The position numbers were made by a program, and so were the translations under genes. Under the pieces are notes generated by a model. That model was not told where the DNA came from. It was given only the letters and a program-made list of their open reading frames with translations, and made no database searches. A stretch of 7,816 nt of DNA from Rhodospirillales bacterium (GTDB taxonomy: Bacteria > Pseudomonadota > Alphaproteobacteria > Rhodospirillales > Casp-alpha2): the NCBI GenBank assembly GCA_018664265.1, contig JABJOR010000161.1:1-7816 (forward strand), written 5' to 3'. Below are positions 6,672 to 7,816 of this stretch, one piece after another; the first letter of the stretch is position 1, and every line of letters begins with the position of its first letter.

Positions 6672-6904
6672 CTGGGTTGCTTCGCGGCCATTGGCAATAA
6701 CGCCGACAGCCTTCTTTTTCGCAATCGTTTGAGGTTCTCAGGTAATAATGCTGGTCCTATACTACCTAAACGTTCTGCCTGATGGCATTCTGCACAATAG
6801 GTTTTATAGTTCTCTTCTGCAGATACATCTGCCTGAACAACATGGCTGTTTGAAATAACCCAAAACAAGCCAAGGCAAATGATAATTTTAAGCAACTGTC
6901 GCAT
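6614..6904 (-). CDS. NirN N-terminal fragment: signal peptide and cytochrome c heme site
   Basis: This frame encodes 96 residues. Residues 1-25 are a Sec signal peptide: basic MRQLLK, then a hydrophobic core IIICLGLFWVI, with cleavage probably after VVQA. A heme c site CAECH follows (37-41), then GSIGPALLPENLKRLRK (47-63), a conserved stretch in NirN-type proteins. From residue 64 on (RRLSALLPMAAK... to the stop) the sequence is Arg/Pro-rich and has no family likeness. It is the out-of-frame tail after the frameshift. As written it would be an unstable, truncated periplasmic heme peptide. Confidence 0.7.
   Translation of the reverse strand: MRQLLKIIICLGLFWVISNSHVVQADVSAEENYKTYCAECHQAERLGSIGPALLPENLKRLRKRRLSALLPMAAKQPRCPPMGINSVKPKSMLWWN
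6711..6729 (-). other. Frameshift site in nirN
   Basis: On the - strand the sequence is TTGCGAAAAAGAAGGC. Frame one reads L R K R R and then loses homology; the frame one base back reads K K K A V G V I A N G and matches the family. One extra A in the A5 run (making A6) would join the frames. The A run is at + strand 6715-6719. The frames share open sequence from 6737 down to 6614, and the conserved residues on both sides place the switch here. Confidence 0.8.
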
Positions 6905-7816
6905 AAGAGCCTTTCCCGTACGGTGTGACTTTCAGGCGTTCTTCACCATCTTCTACACCGATTTCATAATCTTCAAGATAACAACCCGAATCTTCGGCCC
7001 ACGGATCGCCGGTAAGCTGTAATGCACGGGTGCGGGTGTTCCCGCCGCATATATCAAAATGTTCGCATTTGCCACATCGCCCACCGATGGTGCGTGGTGA
7101 GGCCTTCAATCCGGCCATGATCGGATCAGATGTATCAGGCCAAATTTCAGAGAAAGGACGGTCCTTCACATTGCCCAATTTGTATTGCCACCAGAATGTA
7201 TCGGGGTGGACTTCGCCCACATTATCGATGTTGGCAACATTAACACCGGAAGCATTACCACCCCACTGAACAAGCTTGGCGCGAATATGCTCGGCCTTTT
7301 CAGGGAAGTGCTCCTGCACCCAGTGATAGAGGTAAACACCGTCAGCGTCGTTATTGCCGGTAACAATTTCTTTATCTGAACCATCGCTAATGTTTTTGTA
7401 TGCGGTCTCAAAGAGCAGGTTCATGGCTTCACGGGTCATGATGTGGTGGGCATCTTCACCACGGTTTTTATTTCCGCGCCCGCCATAATTCAGATGTGAA
7501 AGGTAGAATTTATTAACATCTTCATCTTCTGCCAACTTGAGCAATTCAGGAAGGTCATGCGCAGTTTGTTGTGTAATACAGAACCGCAAGCCAACTTTCA
7601 GGCCCCGGTCACGACACAAACGTACCCCATGGAGGGATTCATCGAATGCGCCTTTATGACCACGGAAATTGTCATGCGTTTCACGTAATCCATCCATGCT
7701 GATGCCTACATAATCGTAGTTTACAGCGGCAATTTGTTCGATATTCTCTTCCGTGATCAATGTCCCATTGGTAGACAGGCCAACGTAGAAACCTTTTTCT
7801 TTTGCTCTATGTGATA
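6888..7816 (-). CDS. nirJ: NirJ, heme d1 biosynthesis radical SAM protein (3' part; 5' end outside window)
   Basis: NirJ is a cytoplasmic radical SAM enzyme that removes two propionate side chains from 12,18-didecarboxysiroheme during heme d1 synthesis. The frame is open to the right edge, and about 308 residues are visible of a protein usually near 390. The N-terminal CxxxCxxC cluster motif therefore lies outside the window. Visible features are GFYVGLSTNGTLIT, YVGISMDGLRETHDNFRG and GLKVGLRFCITQQT, all typical radical SAM barrel strands, then FWWQYKLGNVKD and a C-terminal auxiliary cluster motif CGKCEHFDIC followed by a Cys 22 residues later (CX2CX5CX21C by my count). A TTG at 7760 is an internal Leu, not the start. 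The stop (6888) lies inside the start of nirN, giving a 17-base overlap. The related Ahb proteins of the alternative heme pathway are a less likely identity, given the adjacent nirN. Confidence 0.92.
   Translation of the reverse strand, partial: SHRAKEKGFYVGLSTNGTLITEENIEQIAAVNYDYVGISMDGLRETHDNFRGHKGAFDESLHGVRLCRDRGLKVGLRFCITQQTAHDLPELLKLAEDEDVNKFYLSHLNYGGRGNKNRGEDAHHIMTREAMNLLFETAYKNISDGSDKEIVTGNNDADGVYLYHWVQEHFPEKAEHIRAKLVQWGGNASGVNVANIDNVGEVHPDTFWWQYKLGNVKDRPFSEIWPDTSDPIMAGLKASPRTIGGRCGKCEHFDICGGNTRTRALQLTGDPWAEDSGCYLEDYEIGVEDGEERLKVTPYGKGSYATVA

Larger units (their letters stand above)
5334..6904 (-). pseudogene. nirN: nirN-like gene (cytochrome c + cytochrome d1 domains), split by a -1 frameshift
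   Basis: Reading through a single missing base near 6715-6719 gives a protein of about 524 residues: signal peptide, one-heme cytochrome c domain with CAECH, then an eight-bladed cytochrome d1-type propeller. This order and the C-terminal PSGKYNVFNK...GTSH ending fit NirN, the periplasmic dihydro-heme d1 dehydrogenase that makes the acrylate side chain in the last step of heme d1 synthesis. NirF lacks the fused cytochrome c domain. NirS has the same two domains but is the nitrite reductase itself; the neighbours nirJ and cbiX favour NirN. The two halves are otherwise free of stops and well conserved, so this is a very recent mutation, a sequencing error, or (less likely) recoding. The start overlaps the nirJ stop by 17 bases and has a GGGAAAGG ribosome binding site. 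Confidence 0.85.

Noticed and set aside
7758..7760. TTG as the start codon of the right-hand gene
   Set aside because: The frame stays open to the window edge and encodes the conserved GFYVGLSTNGT stretch upstream, so TTG is an internal Leu and the gene is partial.

Overview
The window looks like a piece of an alphaproteobacterial chromosome with moderate GC content. It carries a crotonyl-CoA carboxylase/reductase gene (ccr), the signature enzyme of the ethylmalonyl-CoA pathway, and part of a heme d1 biosynthesis operon, which belongs to cytochrome cd1-type denitrification. This pairing fits a metabolically versatile, probably marine or sediment alphaproteobacterium, perhaps Rhodospirillales-like. 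The genus cannot be fixed from the sequence alone. No phage genes, insertion sequences, CRISPR arrays, tRNA or rRNA genes were seen.

Left half (1-3668, all + strand): the 3' part of ccr, cut by the window edge and closed by a clear intrinsic terminator; a short RidA/YjgF-family gene; a 164-base spacer with a strong hairpin and an alternating purine/pyrimidine tract; a DEAD-box RNA helicase of the RhlE type; and a small VOC/glyoxalase-fold protein gene whose ribosome binding site lies in the right arm of a perfect inverted repeat.

Right half (3665-7816, all - strand): reading from the right edge, the 3' part of nirJ (radical SAM, heme d1 pathway), a nirN-like gene (cytochrome c domain plus cytochrome d1 propeller), a CbiX-like sirohydrochlorin chelatase gene, and an EamA/DMT-family membrane transporter gene. 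nirJ, nirN and cbiX overlap one another, so they form a tightly coupled operon. The two halves converge at position 3665-3668, where both TAG stop codons share the four bases CTAG.

The most notable observation is that the nirN-like gene is split by a one-base frameshift in a short A run (T5 on the + strand, 6715-6719). The signal peptide and CxxCH heme site are in one frame and the rest of the protein is in another, and both sides are otherwise intact. Other points of interest are a Gln in place of the expected carboxylation-site Glu in Ccr, a CbiX-like chelatase with a degenerate first half inside the heme d1 operon, and a transporter gene directly downstream of that operon.
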